Shown here: positions 44,344-53,141 of the stretch, piece by piece
Layout: each line of letters starts with the position of its first letter
Numbering within the stretch: the first letter of the stretch is position 1
DNA from: Sulfitobacter sp. DFL-14
GTDB taxonomy: Bacteria > Pseudomonadota > Alphaproteobacteria > Rhodobacterales > Rhodobacteraceae
Length of the DNA stretch: 64,000 nucleotides
Assembly (NCBI RefSeq): GCF_003335585.1
Contig: NZ_QBFD01000038.1
Span: 42,133-106,132 of the forward strand
Reading direction: 5' to 3'
Notes under the pieces: generated by a model
What the model was told of the DNA's origin: nothing
What the model saw: the letters and a program-made list of their open reading frames with translations, nothing else
The model's database searches: none
Position numbers and translations under genes: made by a program

Positions 44344-45507
44344 TTACAGCAGCCGCCGCGCGGCCCATCCGATCACCTCGAAACCTCGCGCGCGCCAGCT
44401 GCGGGAATGCCAAGCCCGAAGAGTGACTTCGCGGGCATCCGAAAGATCTTGCAGATATTGCGCCTGCAACTGCCCTGCCAGGACGCGGTCATGTGCGACC
44501 AGAACCAGCTCCTGATTGACGAACAGGCTTCGGTAGTCGAGGTTAGCTGACCCGATGATCGACCAGCCTGTATCGACGACCGACGTCTTGGCATGCAATG
44601 GACGGGGCAGATACTCGTAGACCCTCACGCCCGCCGAGAGAAGCTGCGCATATGCCGCCCGCGTCGCCCAGCCAGCGACCATAGGATCGCTCGTGCGAGG
44701 CACCAGCACACGGACGTCCACGCCGCGACGCGCGGCATCCTGAAGCGCCCGGTCGACCACGGTGCCCGGACCGAAATAGGGCGACGTCAGATAAACGCAG
44801 GTCTGTGCCATCCCGATCAGTCCCGCGTGCAGACAGGCAAGCCTCTTTTGACACTTGCGCGAATAGCTCGGTACCAGCAGTCCTTCGATTGCGTCGGCCT
44901 CTTCGGGAATGGCGTTTGACGGAAGCGGGCGGGCGTCACGCCAGAGACGGTCGAAGTGACTTGCGGCAAGCGTCCCCAACGGCCCCTGGACACGCACATG
45001 CGTATCGCGTTGACGCGTCTCGCCGTGAAGCCGAAGCGAGTTCAACCGGCGGATATTGAAACCGCCCAGGAACGCTTCCCGGCCATCAACGACGAGAAGC
45101 TTGCGGTGGTTGCGCTGGAAATATCGCAGAGGGTGTCGGAGATCAAAGGGACGAAACCAGCGAAACCGCACGCCGCTTCGTTCCAGTTCCCGCCGAAACT
45201 TATCGAAGTTCCGCTGGCCGGCACCGAAAGCGTCGAGATGCAACCGCACGTCAAGCCCGGTTCGCGCTTTAGCTGCGAGCAAGGCGACAAAACGCGCCCC
45301 GACTTCGTCGGCGACAAAGATGTAGGATTCCATCCAGATCGCTTCAGTCGCGCCCTCGATCGCCGCGATCATCGCATCGAAAAGAGCATCTCCCTCGAAG
45401 AACAGCTGGAAAGCGCCCCGCCCTTCGCCCAGATTTGGCACACAGATCGCTTGCCGGGCCTGCGGTATCGTCAGGGAATTTTCACGAGGTGCGTGCGAGT
45501 TGCCCAT
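44344..45507 (-). CDS. Phospholipase-D/cardiolipin-synthase-like enzyme
   Basis: A 387-residue PLD-superfamily protein with two HKD motifs, NHRKLLVVDGREAFLGGFNI and LHAKTSVVDTGWSIIGSANLD. This is the layout of ClsB/ClsC-type cardiolipin synthases, though the N-terminal membrane helices of ClsA are absent. It probably alters membrane phospholipids under stress, which fits the cfa gene at 54053. It begins 95 nt after the FAD-oxidoreductase stop. Confidence 0.85.
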   Translation of the reverse strand: MGNSHAPRENSLTIPQARQAICVPNLGEGRGAFQLFFEGDALFDAMIAAIEGATEAIWMESYIFVADEVGARFVALLAAKARTGLDVRLHLDAFGAGQRNFDKFRRELERSGVRFRWFRPFDLRHPLRYFQRNHRKLLVVDGREAFLGGFNIRRLNSLRLHGETRQRDTHVRVQGPLGTLAASHFDRLWRDARPLPSNAIPEEADAIEGLLVPSYSRKCQKRLACLHAGLIGMAQTCVYLTSPYFGPGTVVDRALQDAARRGVDVRVLVPRTSDPMVAGWATRAAYAQLLSAGVRVYEYLPRPLHAKTSVVDTGWSIIGSANLDYRSLFVNQELVLVAHDRVLAGQLQAQYLQDLSDAREVTLRAWHSRSWRARGFEVIGWAARRLL

Positions 45508-45602
45508 AGTAGCGGCTTACCGCCCCACCGGTCCAGTCGCAACATCGGCGTCACGACGCCGGCGCTATGCTTGGAACGCGAATTCGCAAGGAGGCACATC
45601 CG

Positions 45603-46592
45603 TCAGGTGTCCGCTACTTCATGCGCGCCGTGCTGGCACCAGACACAATTGCAGTTGTTGTGGCTGCAACTGCGATCCTGCAAAGGGTTGCGATAGTGAA
45701 ATCGGGCGAACGGCAGCAACAGGCGCATAGGCAATGACAGCCGGTAGGCCTGGCCCAAGACGTCCGTGTCGTTCGATCCCAGCTTTCCGACCAGGTAGTC
45801 GATCCCGCGAGGCCCGCGTGTTCGCCCATCACCGGGTTTCCACCCTGCATCGCCGTGCGCGGCAATCGGACATTCCCGAAACCCCCCGAAGCCTCTCGGT
45901 TTTTGCATTTTCAACCCCGCGTGACGCTTGAAATATGATACAGTCGCCGCGAGATATTCTGCCTGATCGTGAAAGCCCGAGAACATGTAACTGGCCACCG
46001 CGCCGCGTCCTTGGTGCACGAGCAGATAGGCGTAGCCCTTCGAGGCTATCTCCGCCCCGAACGCCAGCCACGCACCATCGGCCATGGTCGTGTCAAAGAC
46101 GTAGCCCACGGCGATGAGATCGGCCCGCCGTGGCCTGCCCGCCAGGATCATATTGCCCGCGGTTCTTTTCACGCGATCATTGAATCGCACCTCGACCCCG
46201 GCTGCGCGGGCCCGATCCAGCAAGGCCCGGTCGAGCGTTCCCGTGGCATTGCCGCGCCGCAACAGATAGAACAGGGGTTGCGATCCATGCACCCGGTGCG
46301 CTGTGGCGCGGCTGTCGAACACGACGCCATCGGTCACGCCAAAATGATCGAAATCTGCGGCGACCCCTGCCTCCGCCAATTCGTCCGGAACGTTCCCGTC
46401 GGCGGTCCAGTTTTCAAGGCGTTGAAAGTCGTCGCGGAACCGATGGCCGACATCTTCGTGCCGCTCTCGCACCACGACCCGACGATTGACCTTGGCCAAA
46501 ACGATTGCACAGACCAGACCTGCGAGACCAGCCCCGACGATTTCAATCTTTTTGTCTTCAGGGTCGGCGGCACCTGGCGTTAGCGCCATCAT
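45603..46592 (-). CDS. FAD-dependent oxidoreductase, possibly frameshifted
   Basis: A 329-residue protein with an N-terminal dinucleotide-binding motif (IEIVGAGLAGLVCAIVLAKVNRRVVVRER), resembling geranylgeranyl-reductase or lycopene-cyclase-like flavoproteins. Around residues 243-268 the expected G-E-AG FAD-binding segment is not in frame but appears in another frame (NPVMGEHAG), suggesting two compensating frameshifts. The C-terminus has a Cys cluster, DRSCSHNNCNCVWCQHG, a likely metal or Fe-S site. The start is preceded by a strong SD (GAGGAGGG). Confidence 0.68.
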   Translation of the reverse strand: MMALTPGAADPEDKKIEIVGAGLAGLVCAIVLAKVNRRVVVRERHEDVGHRFRDDFQRLENWTADGNVPDELAEAGVAADFDHFGVTDGVVFDSRATAHRVHGSQPLFYLLRRGNATGTLDRALLDRARAAGVEVRFNDRVKRTAGNMILAGRPRRADLIAVGYVFDTTMADGAWLAFGAEIASKGYAYLLVHQGRGAVASYMFSGFHDQAEYLAATVSYFKRHAGLKMQKPRGFGGFRECPIAAHGDAGWKPGDGRTRGPRGIDYLVGKLGSNDTDVLGQAYRLSLPMRLLLPFARFHYRNPLQDRSCSHNNCNCVWCQHGAHEVADT

Positions 46593-46652
46593 ACGAACCC
46601 TCCTCGATGCGATCGACGTCCTGACAGGCCGGGTTTATCTGCGCAATGGGAG

Positions 46653-47348
46653 TCAGATCCCGTAAGCCCAGGCCGGCAGTCGTCCCATATGGACCTCAAC
46701 CGTCCTGACACCGGGCACGTTTTCGACGGCAACCCGGATCGCATTCTCCTCGAAATCGCTGTCGGCGACACCCCAGACGGCGACATTCCCCTTGTCCACC
46801 GTGTAGTTGATGAGGTTGACCGCTGCACCGGGCACTTCTTTCAGAGCCTCTTCAATCTTCGCACGCAGCACGCGGTCGTCCTCCGACGGCTCCGGCAGCG
46901 CCCCATCCTGAAGCGCCGACAAGGCGTGGAGCAGGTTCGCACGGCTGACGATGCCGACCACTTTGTCGGATCTCACCACCGGCACGCGCTTGATCCGGTG
47001 CTTTTCCAGAAGACGCGCGATTTCCGCGACATTCGTATCCTCTTCTACCGAAACCACATCCCTTGTCATCACGTCTTCGACCCGGTGGCTTTTGAACTTC
47101 ACGAAATCCTGTGCGGATTCGCTTGCCCCGCCAAGCACCTCGAGCCACCATGACCGGCGTGGTCCGTCTGTTTCGCGGACACGCCGCATGAGGTCGCCTT
47201 CGCTGACAAGTCCCTTGAGGTCGCCCTCGGCGTCAACGACGGGCAGCGCGCTGATATTGTGGTCGAGCATCAAGCGTACCGCGTCCTCGATTTGTCCCTC
47301 CAGCGGGACCGAGATCACCGATGTTGTCATGATATCCCTGGCTTGCAT
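46653..47348 (-). CDS. CBS-domain protein with C-terminal BON domain
   Basis: A 231-residue cytosolic protein: a CBS pair (MQARDIMTTSVISVPLEG ... HNISALPVVDAEGDLKGLVSEGDL and VEDVMTRDVVSVEEDTNVAEIARLLEKHRIKRVPVV) followed by a BON domain from about residue 155 (LRAKIEEALKEVPGAAVNLINYTVDKGNVAVWGVADSD). CBS pairs sense adenine nucleotides; BON domains bind membranes or phospholipid. It is probably a stress or energy-charge sensor in this low-oxygen cluster. Confidence 0.88.
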   Translation of the reverse strand: MQARDIMTTSVISVPLEGQIEDAVRLMLDHNISALPVVDAEGDLKGLVSEGDLMRRVRETDGPRRSWWLEVLGGASESAQDFVKFKSHRVEDVMTRDVVSVEEDTNVAEIARLLEKHRIKRVPVVRSDKVVGIVSRANLLHALSALQDGALPEPSEDDRVLRAKIEEALKEVPGAAVNLINYTVDKGNVAVWGVADSDFEENAIRVAVENVPGVRTVEVHMGRLPAWAYGI

Positions 47349-47387
47349 GTCATAGTCTCCTTCTTGAATTTTGGCTGGTTCAGCACG

Positions 47388-47990
47388 TCAGGTGCCGATA
47401 ACGAGTTGCAGGTCGTCGCCCAGATCGTAAGGTGGGATGTCGAGGTTGCGTGGGGCCGGCCCCTTCCGGATCCGGCCCGAGGTATCGTAATGCGATCCGT
47501 GGCACGGGCAGAACCAACCGCCGAACTCGCCCACCGCCGACCCATCCTGCCCCAGCGGAATGCACCCCAGATGGGTGCAGACACCGATGACGATCAGCCA
47601 TTCGCCATCCTCGCCCGCCGCGCGGTTTTCATCCAGCGCTGGCTCTTCACTACTTGCGTTCGGATTCTCGACTGCTTCGTCAACAGGATCGGGAAGCTGG
47701 TCGAGATCGACGGCTCGTGCAGCCTCAATTGCGGCTGGTGACCGGCGCCAGACGAAGACCGGGCGCCCCTGCCATTTCACGGTAATACGTTGACCCGGTT
47801 CGACGCCGGAAAGATCAACCCTGACCGTGCCGGACGCGGTCACGTCGGCCGAGGGGTTCATCGAATTGATCAACGGCCAGACCGCCGCGCCTGCGGCAAT
47901 CGCGCCGGTTGAGGCCGTTGCGTAATACAGGAAATCGCGGCGCTCTGTTGCGGGCAATTGATTGGTTTCGTCAATGGTCTGGCGCATCAT
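47388..47990 (-). CDS. Rieske iron-sulfur protein (PetA-like), without cytochrome b/c1
   Basis: A 200-residue protein with an N-terminal Tat-type anchor ([28 protein letters not shown]) and the [2Fe-2S] motifs [12 protein letters not shown] and [10 protein letters not shown]. The sequence matches the bacterial cytochrome bc1 Rieske subunit, including an acidic insertion before the cluster (residues about 98-125). No cytochrome b or c1 gene is nearby, so it may be an alternative subunit used under stress. The start overlaps the fabI stop (ATGA), with SD GGAGGA. Confidence 0.85.
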   Translation of the reverse strand: MMRQTIDETNQLPATERRDFLYYATASTGAIAAGAAVWPLINSMNPSADVTASGTVRVDLSGVEPGQRITVKWQGRPVFVWRRSPAAIEAARAVDLDQLPDPVDEAVENPNASSEEPALDENRAAGEDGEWLIVIGVCTHLGCIPLGQDGSAVGEFGGWFCPCHGSHYDTSGRIRKGPAPRNLDIPPYDLGDDLQLVIGT

Positions 47991-48829
47991 GATTCCTCCG
48001 ATTTGACGTTCATTTTGGCTGCGGCGACAGGGCTTTCGACGTGAACACCCGCATCGACATGCAGCACCTCGCCCGTGATGCCGCCGGTGTAGTCGCTGGC
48101 GAACAGCAGGGCGGCGCGGCCCACCTCGTCGGCCTTGACGTTGCGCCGCAATGGGGCAACTCGCGCGGTCGCGTCCAGAAGACCCGCAAAGCCGGTCAAC
48201 CCGGACGCCGCGCGGGTCATCACGGGTCCCGCCGAAATGGCGTTGACGCGGATGTTCGATGGCCCGAGTTCGTGAGCCAGATAGCGCACGGTGGCCTCAA
48301 GCGCCGCCTTGACCGGCCCCATCACGTTGTAATTCTCCACCACACGTTCGCCACCCAGATAGCTCAGAGTGATCAGGCTGCCGCCGCTTTTCATCAGGGG
48401 CTCGGCAAGATGCGCCATGCGGATGAGCGAATGAACAGATACCGTCATCGCGTCGGAAAATCCGTCGGCAGAGCAATCGGTCAGGCGGCCATGCAGATCG
48501 GCGGGCGGCACGCTGCCCACGGCATGAAGGATGAAGTCCAGCTTTCCCCAGCGATCCGCAATTGCGTCGAAGACAGCGTCAAGTTCGTGTGGGGCATTTA
48601 CATCGCAGGGCAGAAAGATCGGCGCTTCGAGCCGCGCGGACAATGGCGCCACATGGGGTTTGGTGCGCTCATCGACATAGGTGATGGCGAGCTCGGCACC
48701 CGCTTGACGGAAATGCAGGGCGGCGGGCCAGGCCAGGCTGCGATCATTCGCGATGCCGACGACCAGGCCCTTCCGGCCGGACAGATCAAGCAGTTCCGCA
48801 GGATCGCAGCATTCGGCGAAGTCAGACAT
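47987..48829 (-). CDS. fabI: Enoyl-ACP reductase (FabI-type)
   Basis: A 280-residue SDR-fold reductase of fatty-acid synthesis. It shows the FabI-type nucleotide motif ([20 protein letters not shown]), [21 protein letters not shown], and the catalytic Tyr-x6-Lys in [15 protein letters not shown], then [19 protein letters not shown]. The ATG at 48829 is chosen because a long upstream extension has no homology and covers other genes. It overlaps the small His-rich gene by 8 nt. It is probably an accessory copy that adjusts membrane lipid supply together with PLD and Cfa. Confidence 0.88.
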   Translation of the reverse strand: MSDFAECCDPAELLDLSGRKGLVVGIANDRSLAWPAALHFRQAGAELAITYVDERTKPHVAPLSARLEAPIFLPCDVNAPHELDAVFDAIADRWGKLDFILHAVGSVPPADLHGRLTDCSADGFSDAMTVSVHSLIRMAHLAEPLMKSGGSLITLSYLGGERVVENYNVMGPVKAALEATVRYLAHELGPSNIRVNAISAGPVMTRAASGLTGFAGLLDATARVAPLRRNVKADEVGRAALLFASDYTGGITGEVLHVDAGVHVESPVAAAKMNVKSEES

Positions 48830-49001
48830 CTTTTGACGATGCCTCGGTATCGGCGGAAGCTTCGGTCTTCTTGTCGTGCGCACCATGACGCTTGGCCGAC
48901 TTGCCATGTTTGTGTCCGCGATGTCCGTGCCCGAAAAGGTGCATGGCGGCCATTCCGCCGAAGACGAGAACCAAAACCCAGTTTTCAAAAAGCCATTCCA
49001 T
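48822..49001 (-). CDS. Small His-rich membrane protein (59 aa)
   Basis: The ATG at 49001 is preceded by SD AAGGA. The product has one hydrophobic helix (WLFENWVLVLVFGGMAAMHLF) and then a His/Lys-rich tail (GHGHRGHKHGKSAKRHGAHDKK) ending in an acidic/Ser-rich part. It resembles DUF2933-type proteins in layout and may bind metal at the membrane surface. It lies between the DUF3141 and fabI genes and overlaps fabI by 8 nt. Confidence 0.7.
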   Translation of the reverse strand: MEWLFENWVLVLVFGGMAAMHLFGHGHRGHKHGKSAKRHGAHDKKTEASADTEASSKDV

Positions 49002-49007
49002 AATTGT

Positions 49008-50777
49008 TCATTCCTTTTTTGATGAGGCCGACGGTTTTTCCGCCTGTGTGACTGCCGCGGCGAACGGGAACGTGTCGAACAACGCGCCAAAAACGTGGCC
49101 GATCCATGCATCGCGCCCCTTGCGCCATGCGCCCAGAACCTCGCCGGTGCGCGCCGACAGCGCGCGTTCGGTGACAATCGCGGGGTGGTTTCCCGGCAAA
49201 GGGTCGCGCGTCTCGCGCAGTGTCTCGGCGGTGGATTTGACCAGCGCCATCCATGGGTTCGCCCGTTCGGAAAACATCGTCCTGGTCCACCGCATGGGAT
49301 GCAGGGCACGGAGCGCCTCAGCGCTAGCCGGGGTCGTCGCGGCGCGAACCCAAGGACTGACGAAAGTCGAATAGGCCGCCTCGTTGATCCGCGATATCTG
49401 CGCCACCTGTTCCAAGGCTGCATCGTCCGACGCAATGCCCAGATCGTCGACCTCGCGCGGCTCGAACCGCACCTCAAAATCGCCGCTCTCGCAGTCCGGG
49501 TCGCCCGACGGATTGTCGATCAACATCTCGTAAAGCCCCGGTGCCAGCGCCTCGACCTCGTCCAGGCTTTCCAGGATCGCCCGATGCTGAAGCTTCGCGA
49601 TGGACCCCGAGACAAAGATGCCAAGGTGGCCGACATGCGGGTGCGTCATGTAGACGATGCGCTGCCCGGCTGCCTTGAGCGCATCGGTGTCGGGATAGAG
49701 CTTGGCGATCCACCCCATTGCCTGTTCGGGCGGCGTGATGTTGTCGCCCTCCGAGGCAAAGATGATGAGCGGATTGCTGATCCGCTTGAGGTCAACGGTG
49801 CAATGCGCGTCCAGTTGCATCTCGCCCCGCTCCAGCCGGTTGCCGATGAACAGGTTTTGCGTAATGCCGAGGATTTCCTCACGGCTGAGCGTGTAGTAGC
49901 CATTCCACCAGCGTTCGAATTCCAAGAACCGTTCGCGTTCGGTGTCGGCACGGGCAAAGAGGGTCGCGTATTTGTCCCAGATGGCTTTCTCGGGTTGCAG
50001 GTTCTCGAAGTTTTGCGCCAGCCATGCCCCGTCGAAACGACCGTCGCCCAGATCGGAGATCATATGCGCGGCCCAGGCCCCTCCCGAGAGCGCGCCCATC
50101 ATCCGCATCGGGCTGCTTGCCGCCTCGCCCGACCAATAGCTGAGCGGTGAGCCATTCAGCACAATCGGACCGGTCAGACCGTCGCAATCCGCCGCCAGCA
50201 GCGTGGCCGCCCAACCGGCCTGGCAATTGCCGTAGAGCACGGGGGCTGTGTCCGGGTGACGGCGCGCGACCTCGGAGACGAAGTCGCGCAAGGCATAATG
50301 CACATCCGCCAGGGTCTGGCCGGGCACCGGCTCGGGAAAGAAGATCACGAAATAGACCGGATGACCCTCATGCATCGCCATGCCGACCTCGCTGTCGCGC
50401 TTGAAGCCGCCGATACCGGGCCCGTGCCCTGCGCGCGGATCGATGACGATCACGGGCGGCTTGGCCTCGTCCACGCAATCGTCCCAGCAATCGTCGCCGA
50501 CCCGCGTGATCCTGAGCAGCGCGTAGTTGGCCGACCGCTCAAAGGTGCGTGCGTCCAGCAGCAGTTCGTAATCGAAATCCAGAAGCGGCGGCATGCCCTG
50601 CCGCTCATGCGCGATCATGTTATCGGCGCGTTCGCGCAGCGTATCGAGGAACAGCACCCAGCGTTCGAAGGCGTCTTGAGCATAGGGAATGTGAACGCCT
50701 GTCCTCGCGACATCGGAGGCAGCTGTAGGGGGTTGCTCCCGCGCCATGGTCGCAAGCCGCAAGCTCTTATTCATCAT
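49008..50777 (-). CDS. DUF3141 alpha/beta-hydrolase-like protein
   Basis: From ATG 50777 (SD AGAAGG) the product has 589 residues. The core shows an alpha/beta-hydrolase fold: PPVIVIDPRAGHGPGIGGFK, the nucleophile elbow VLYGNCQAGWAATLLA (Cys in place of Ser, as in PhaC synthases), ISNPLIIFASEGDNITPPEQAMGW for Asp, and HPHVGHLGIFV for His. This is the DUF3141 family, seen next to poly-hydroxyalkanoate or stress genes. The substrate is unknown. Confidence 0.85.
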   Translation of the reverse strand: MMNKSLRLATMAREQPPTAASDVARTGVHIPYAQDAFERWVLFLDTLRERADNMIAHERQGMPPLLDFDYELLLDARTFERSANYALLRITRVGDDCWDDCVDEAKPPVIVIDPRAGHGPGIGGFKRDSEVGMAMHEGHPVYFVIFFPEPVPGQTLADVHYALRDFVSEVARRHPDTAPVLYGNCQAGWAATLLAADCDGLTGPIVLNGSPLSYWSGEAASSPMRMMGALSGGAWAAHMISDLGDGRFDGAWLAQNFENLQPEKAIWDKYATLFARADTERERFLEFERWWNGYYTLSREEILGITQNLFIGNRLERGEMQLDAHCTVDLKRISNPLIIFASEGDNITPPEQAMGWIAKLYPDTDALKAAGQRIVYMTHPHVGHLGIFVSGSIAKLQHRAILESLDEVEALAPGLYEMLIDNPSGDPDCESGDFEVRFEPREVDDLGIASDDAALEQVAQISRINEAAYSTFVSPWVRAATTPASAEALRALHPMRWTRTMFSERANPWMALVKSTAETLRETRDPLPGNHPAIVTERALSARTGEVLGAWRKGRDAWIGHVFGALFDTFPFAAAVTQAEKPSASSKKE

Positions 50778-51099
50778 CGGGTTCCTTCTGATTCGTAGTC
50801 TCAATGGAGGATCGTCCAGCGAGCATCACGTGCACGAGATCCTGCGCCAGATCCTTGCGCAGGCCAGCAAGAAGATAGGCCGCATCACCAAACCCGATGC
50901 TCAACGCCCGCGCTGCAAGTTCAGGAGGTTGTTTCATCCCTTCGACACGCTGGAACAACGCCCGCGCCATCGGGGCATCTGCGTACGCGGAGGTCTCAGC
51001 ATATGCGCAGGTCATCCGCGCAAAAAAGTCGCGAAGATCGTCATCGGATGATGGCTGACGGGGGACCCCTGAGTTCCAATCCAACGTAGTTCGCGGCAT
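50767..51099 (-). CDS. Conserved-looking cytosolic protein of unknown function
   Basis: A 110-residue acidic, helical protein (DDDLRDFFARMTCAYAETSAYADAPMARALFQRVEGMKQPPELAARALSIGFGDAAYLLAGLRKDLAQDLVHVML). No signal or membrane segment is seen. Its stop overlaps the DUF3141 start by about 11 nt and it follows the sigma gene by 37 nt, so the three are likely co-transcribed. It might be a partner of the hydrolase; I recognise no family. Confidence 0.6.
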   Translation of the reverse strand: MPRTTLDWNSGVPRQPSSDDDLRDFFARMTCAYAETSAYADAPMARALFQRVEGMKQPPELAARALSIGFGDAAYLLAGLRKDLAQDLVHVMLAGRSSIETTNQKEPDDE

Positions 51100-51136
51100 G
51101 GTTTATCATCTCCTGTGGTTGTGCCTTCAGGTACGC

Positions 51137-51787
51137 TCACAGAAAAAGACGCTGGGTGGTGGAAATCGTTACAGATCCGACTTCGCGGCGATCACGATAC
51201 CTTCCGAGGTTCCCGTCCGCCGGGCAACAGCAGTCATCCTGGCCGTCAAGGCAGCATCCGCCGCAATGCGCCATCAGCGCCTCGCGAAGGGCGGTGCGCG
51301 CCCGATGCAACCGGACCCCCAGCGCGTTGCGGGTCAGTCCCAGGTCGGCCGCCACGCTTTCGCGGTCCTCTTCACCGAGATCAATGCGCCGGATAAGCTC
51401 GGCGTCCGCAGGGCGCAGTTCGGTGAGCAGATCGCGCGCGCAGGTGCAGGGCCGCGCCATCTGCGACGGCGTATCGGCCACCCATTCTTCGGGTTCGCGT
51501 GCCGCCGCTGCCGCCAGACGGCTGCGCCGGGTTTCCTTGCGGTAGTGGTCGTTCAGGGTGGAGCGCAGGATCGTGTAGAGCCAGGCATTCATCCGTTCGA
51601 CGTCGCGGAGCTGATCCTTGCGCGCCAGCACCCGGATGCAGAAATCCTGCAACACGTCCTCGGCATCCGCGCGGTTGCCAAACCGTTTGACGAGGAACCC
51701 CATGAACGCCCCGCGTCCGTCCAGAAGGGCGCGCTCCACGCTGGCGCTTGCCGCTTCCAGGCTGCGGCTGTCCATAAAAGCATTCAT
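51137..51787 (-). CDS. ECF-type sigma factor with Cys-rich tail (CorE-like)
   Basis: A 216-residue sigma-70 family protein: region 2 (RFGNRADAEDVLQDFCIRVLARKDQLRDVERMNAWLYTILRSTLND) and region 4 (RRIDLGEEDRESVAADLGLTRNALGVRLHRARTALREAL). The tail HCGGCCLDGQDDCCCPADG gives six Cys in 14 residues, resembling the Cys-rich domain of CorE-type (ECF44) factors, where metal binding controls activity without an anti-sigma. The ATG 51787 start is set by the end of conserved sequence. It sits behind an FNR box. Confidence 0.85.
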   Translation of the reverse strand: MNAFMDSRSLEAASASVERALLDGRGAFMGFLVKRFGNRADAEDVLQDFCIRVLARKDQLRDVERMNAWLYTILRSTLNDHYRKETRRSRLAAAAAREPEEWVADTPSQMARPCTCARDLLTELRPADAELIRRIDLGEEDRESVAADLGLTRNALGVRLHRARTALREALMAHCGGCCLDGQDDCCCPADGNLGRYRDRREVGSVTISTTQRLFL

Positions 51788-51869
51788 TTCCCTTGCCTTT
51801 CTGTTGATGGCACGATTCGCGCCGGTTCTTTTCTGGCAAGAGACCTCGCACGGCCAGCGCCCGCCGTCG

Positions 51870-51883
51870 TTGATCCAGATCAA
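51870..51883 (-). promoter_or_regulatory. FNR/Anr/FnrL binding site
   Basis: TTGATCCAGATCAA is a perfect match to the FNR/Anr consensus TTGAT-N4-ATCAA. It lies 83-96 nt upstream of the sigma gene start at 51787 and between that gene and the EamA gene. On the minus strand it would activate the sigma-to-PLD gene run under low oxygen. The remaining bases of this 214-nt gap show no clear promoter. Confidence 0.8.
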
Positions 51884-52001
51884 CCGCCTGCCGGGCCAGG
51901 CCAACGAAAGGCGGCCCGCTCGTGATCCGGGGCCTGCGGCATTCCGCCGGCCCCGGTGGCCAACGCCTATCGGCTCAAGGGAAAGCAGTCCGGTCCAGGG
52001 G

Positions 52002-52886
52002 TCATCGGCCTTGCGGATTGCCCTTCAGGTTGACGAACACGATGCCGAGAATCACCAGCGCGATACCGGAAAACTGAACGCCGGACAGACGTTCCCCGAA
52101 GAACAGCGCGCCGATCGTCAGGCCGAAGATCGGGACAAGAAAACTGAACACAATCGCCCGGTTCAGCTCGACCTCCTCCAAGACCGAGAACCAGACCCAG
52201 TACACCAGCGAAGAGCCGAACAGGGCCAGCCCCAGCAAGGATAGCGTGAAGACCGCGTTCCACTGAACGGCTGTGGGATCTTCCATCACATAGGCAGCAA
52301 GGGCCAGCGGCACGCTGCCGACAAGCATCTGGAGCCCCATTGCATAAATTCCGTCCACCTTGCCTGCGATGGACTTGATCGCCACGTTGCTGACGGTCAC
52401 CCCCACTGCAGCCAGAACGATATAGGCGAAGCCGATGGCCGACCCCTCTTGCCCTCCATCGAGCAATTGCGGCAGGGCAATCACGAGGATTCCCATGAAT
52501 CCAATCAGTAGACCGACCCAACCAACCTTGGGCAGCCTCTCGCCAAGCCATGCAACACCCAGTATCGTGGCCAGCAGCGGCTGCGCGTTTGCGATGACCG
52601 TGGCGAGGCCCGGAGACACGAATTCTGCTGCATGAAACATGCCCAGAAATCCCAAACTTGTCGCACCAATCCCGACGATCCCCAAGGTCAACCACGTGCG
52701 CCAACCGCGCGGGAATGGTCTGCGCAAAATCATGGCCAGACCCACCAAAGTTGCTCCGGCCAGAACTGCGCGCATTGTCGCAAAAGTCAGATGCGGCGAG
52801 TATTGCAGCCCTGCCGTGATCAACGGAAAGCACGCCGCCCACAGGAACATGGCCAAAACGATTTTGGTTATGACAGTCGGCGACAT
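52002..52886 (-). CDS. EamA/DMT-superfamily transporter
   Basis: A ten-helix drug/metabolite transporter of 294 residues with two EamA repeats (MFLWAACFPLITAGLQYSPHLTFATMRAVLAG and ALFGSSLVYWVWFSVLEEVELNRAIVFSFLVPIFGLTIGALFFGERLS). The ATG 52886 is preferred to the TTG at 52889. The substrate is unknown. A weak ECF-like promoter element is upstream (52965-52990). Confidence 0.86.
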   Translation of the reverse strand: MSPTVITKIVLAMFLWAACFPLITAGLQYSPHLTFATMRAVLAGATLVGLAMILRRPFPRGWRTWLTLGIVGIGATSLGFLGMFHAAEFVSPGLATVIANAQPLLATILGVAWLGERLPKVGWVGLLIGFMGILVIALPQLLDGGQEGSAIGFAYIVLAAVGVTVSNVAIKSIAGKVDGIYAMGLQMLVGSVPLALAAYVMEDPTAVQWNAVFTLSLLGLALFGSSLVYWVWFSVLEEVELNRAIVFSFLVPIFGLTIGALFFGERLSGVQFSGIALVILGIVFVNLKGNPQGR

Positions 52887-52964
52887 CAAGATTTCCTTTC
52901 CAAGTCAGAAGTGGCAGGAATTGCAGAAATTTTCCGATGTGCCAACTCAGGGGCGAAGTAAGAA

Positions 52965-52990
52965 GACGCTGCGGCAGCCGAAACCTTACG
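52965..52990 (-). promoter_or_regulatory. Weak ECF-type promoter upstream of the EamA gene
   Basis: On the minus strand CGTAAG (52990-52985) and CGTC (52968-52965) are separated by the same 16 bp as the three stronger elements. The GTAA core and CGTC match, but the outer bases differ. It may be a lower-affinity member of the same set or chance. Confidence 0.4.
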
Positions 52991-53095
52991 CATTCCTGGG
53001 CATACGCCCGTTGGCCCGGGTTCCAAAAGACCGCGCCTGTGCATACCCAACAGCAAAACCACCAACAATCAGGTCACCCGAAGCACCCGAAAAAG

Positions 53096-53121
53096 TGTAA
53101 CGTTCTCGATGGTTCGGCGTC
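53096..53121 (+). promoter_or_regulatory. ECF promoter of the second sigma gene (autoregulation)
   Basis: TGTAAC (53096-53101), 16-bp spacer, CGTC (53118-53121), 20 nt before the ATG at 53142. Identical spacing and nearly identical hexamers occur before cfa and before the small Cys-rich gene. Confidence 0.72.
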
Positions 53122-53141
53122 TTACTTTTCAGAGGTGTATC

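Noticed and set aside
48830..49477. Long N-terminal extension of the FabI frame
   Set aside because: It covers the small His-rich gene and the DUF3141 3' end and has no homology-like content.
49095..50150. Plus-strand open frame (351 codons)
   Set aside because: It is a shadow of the DUF3141 gene with no recognisable domain.
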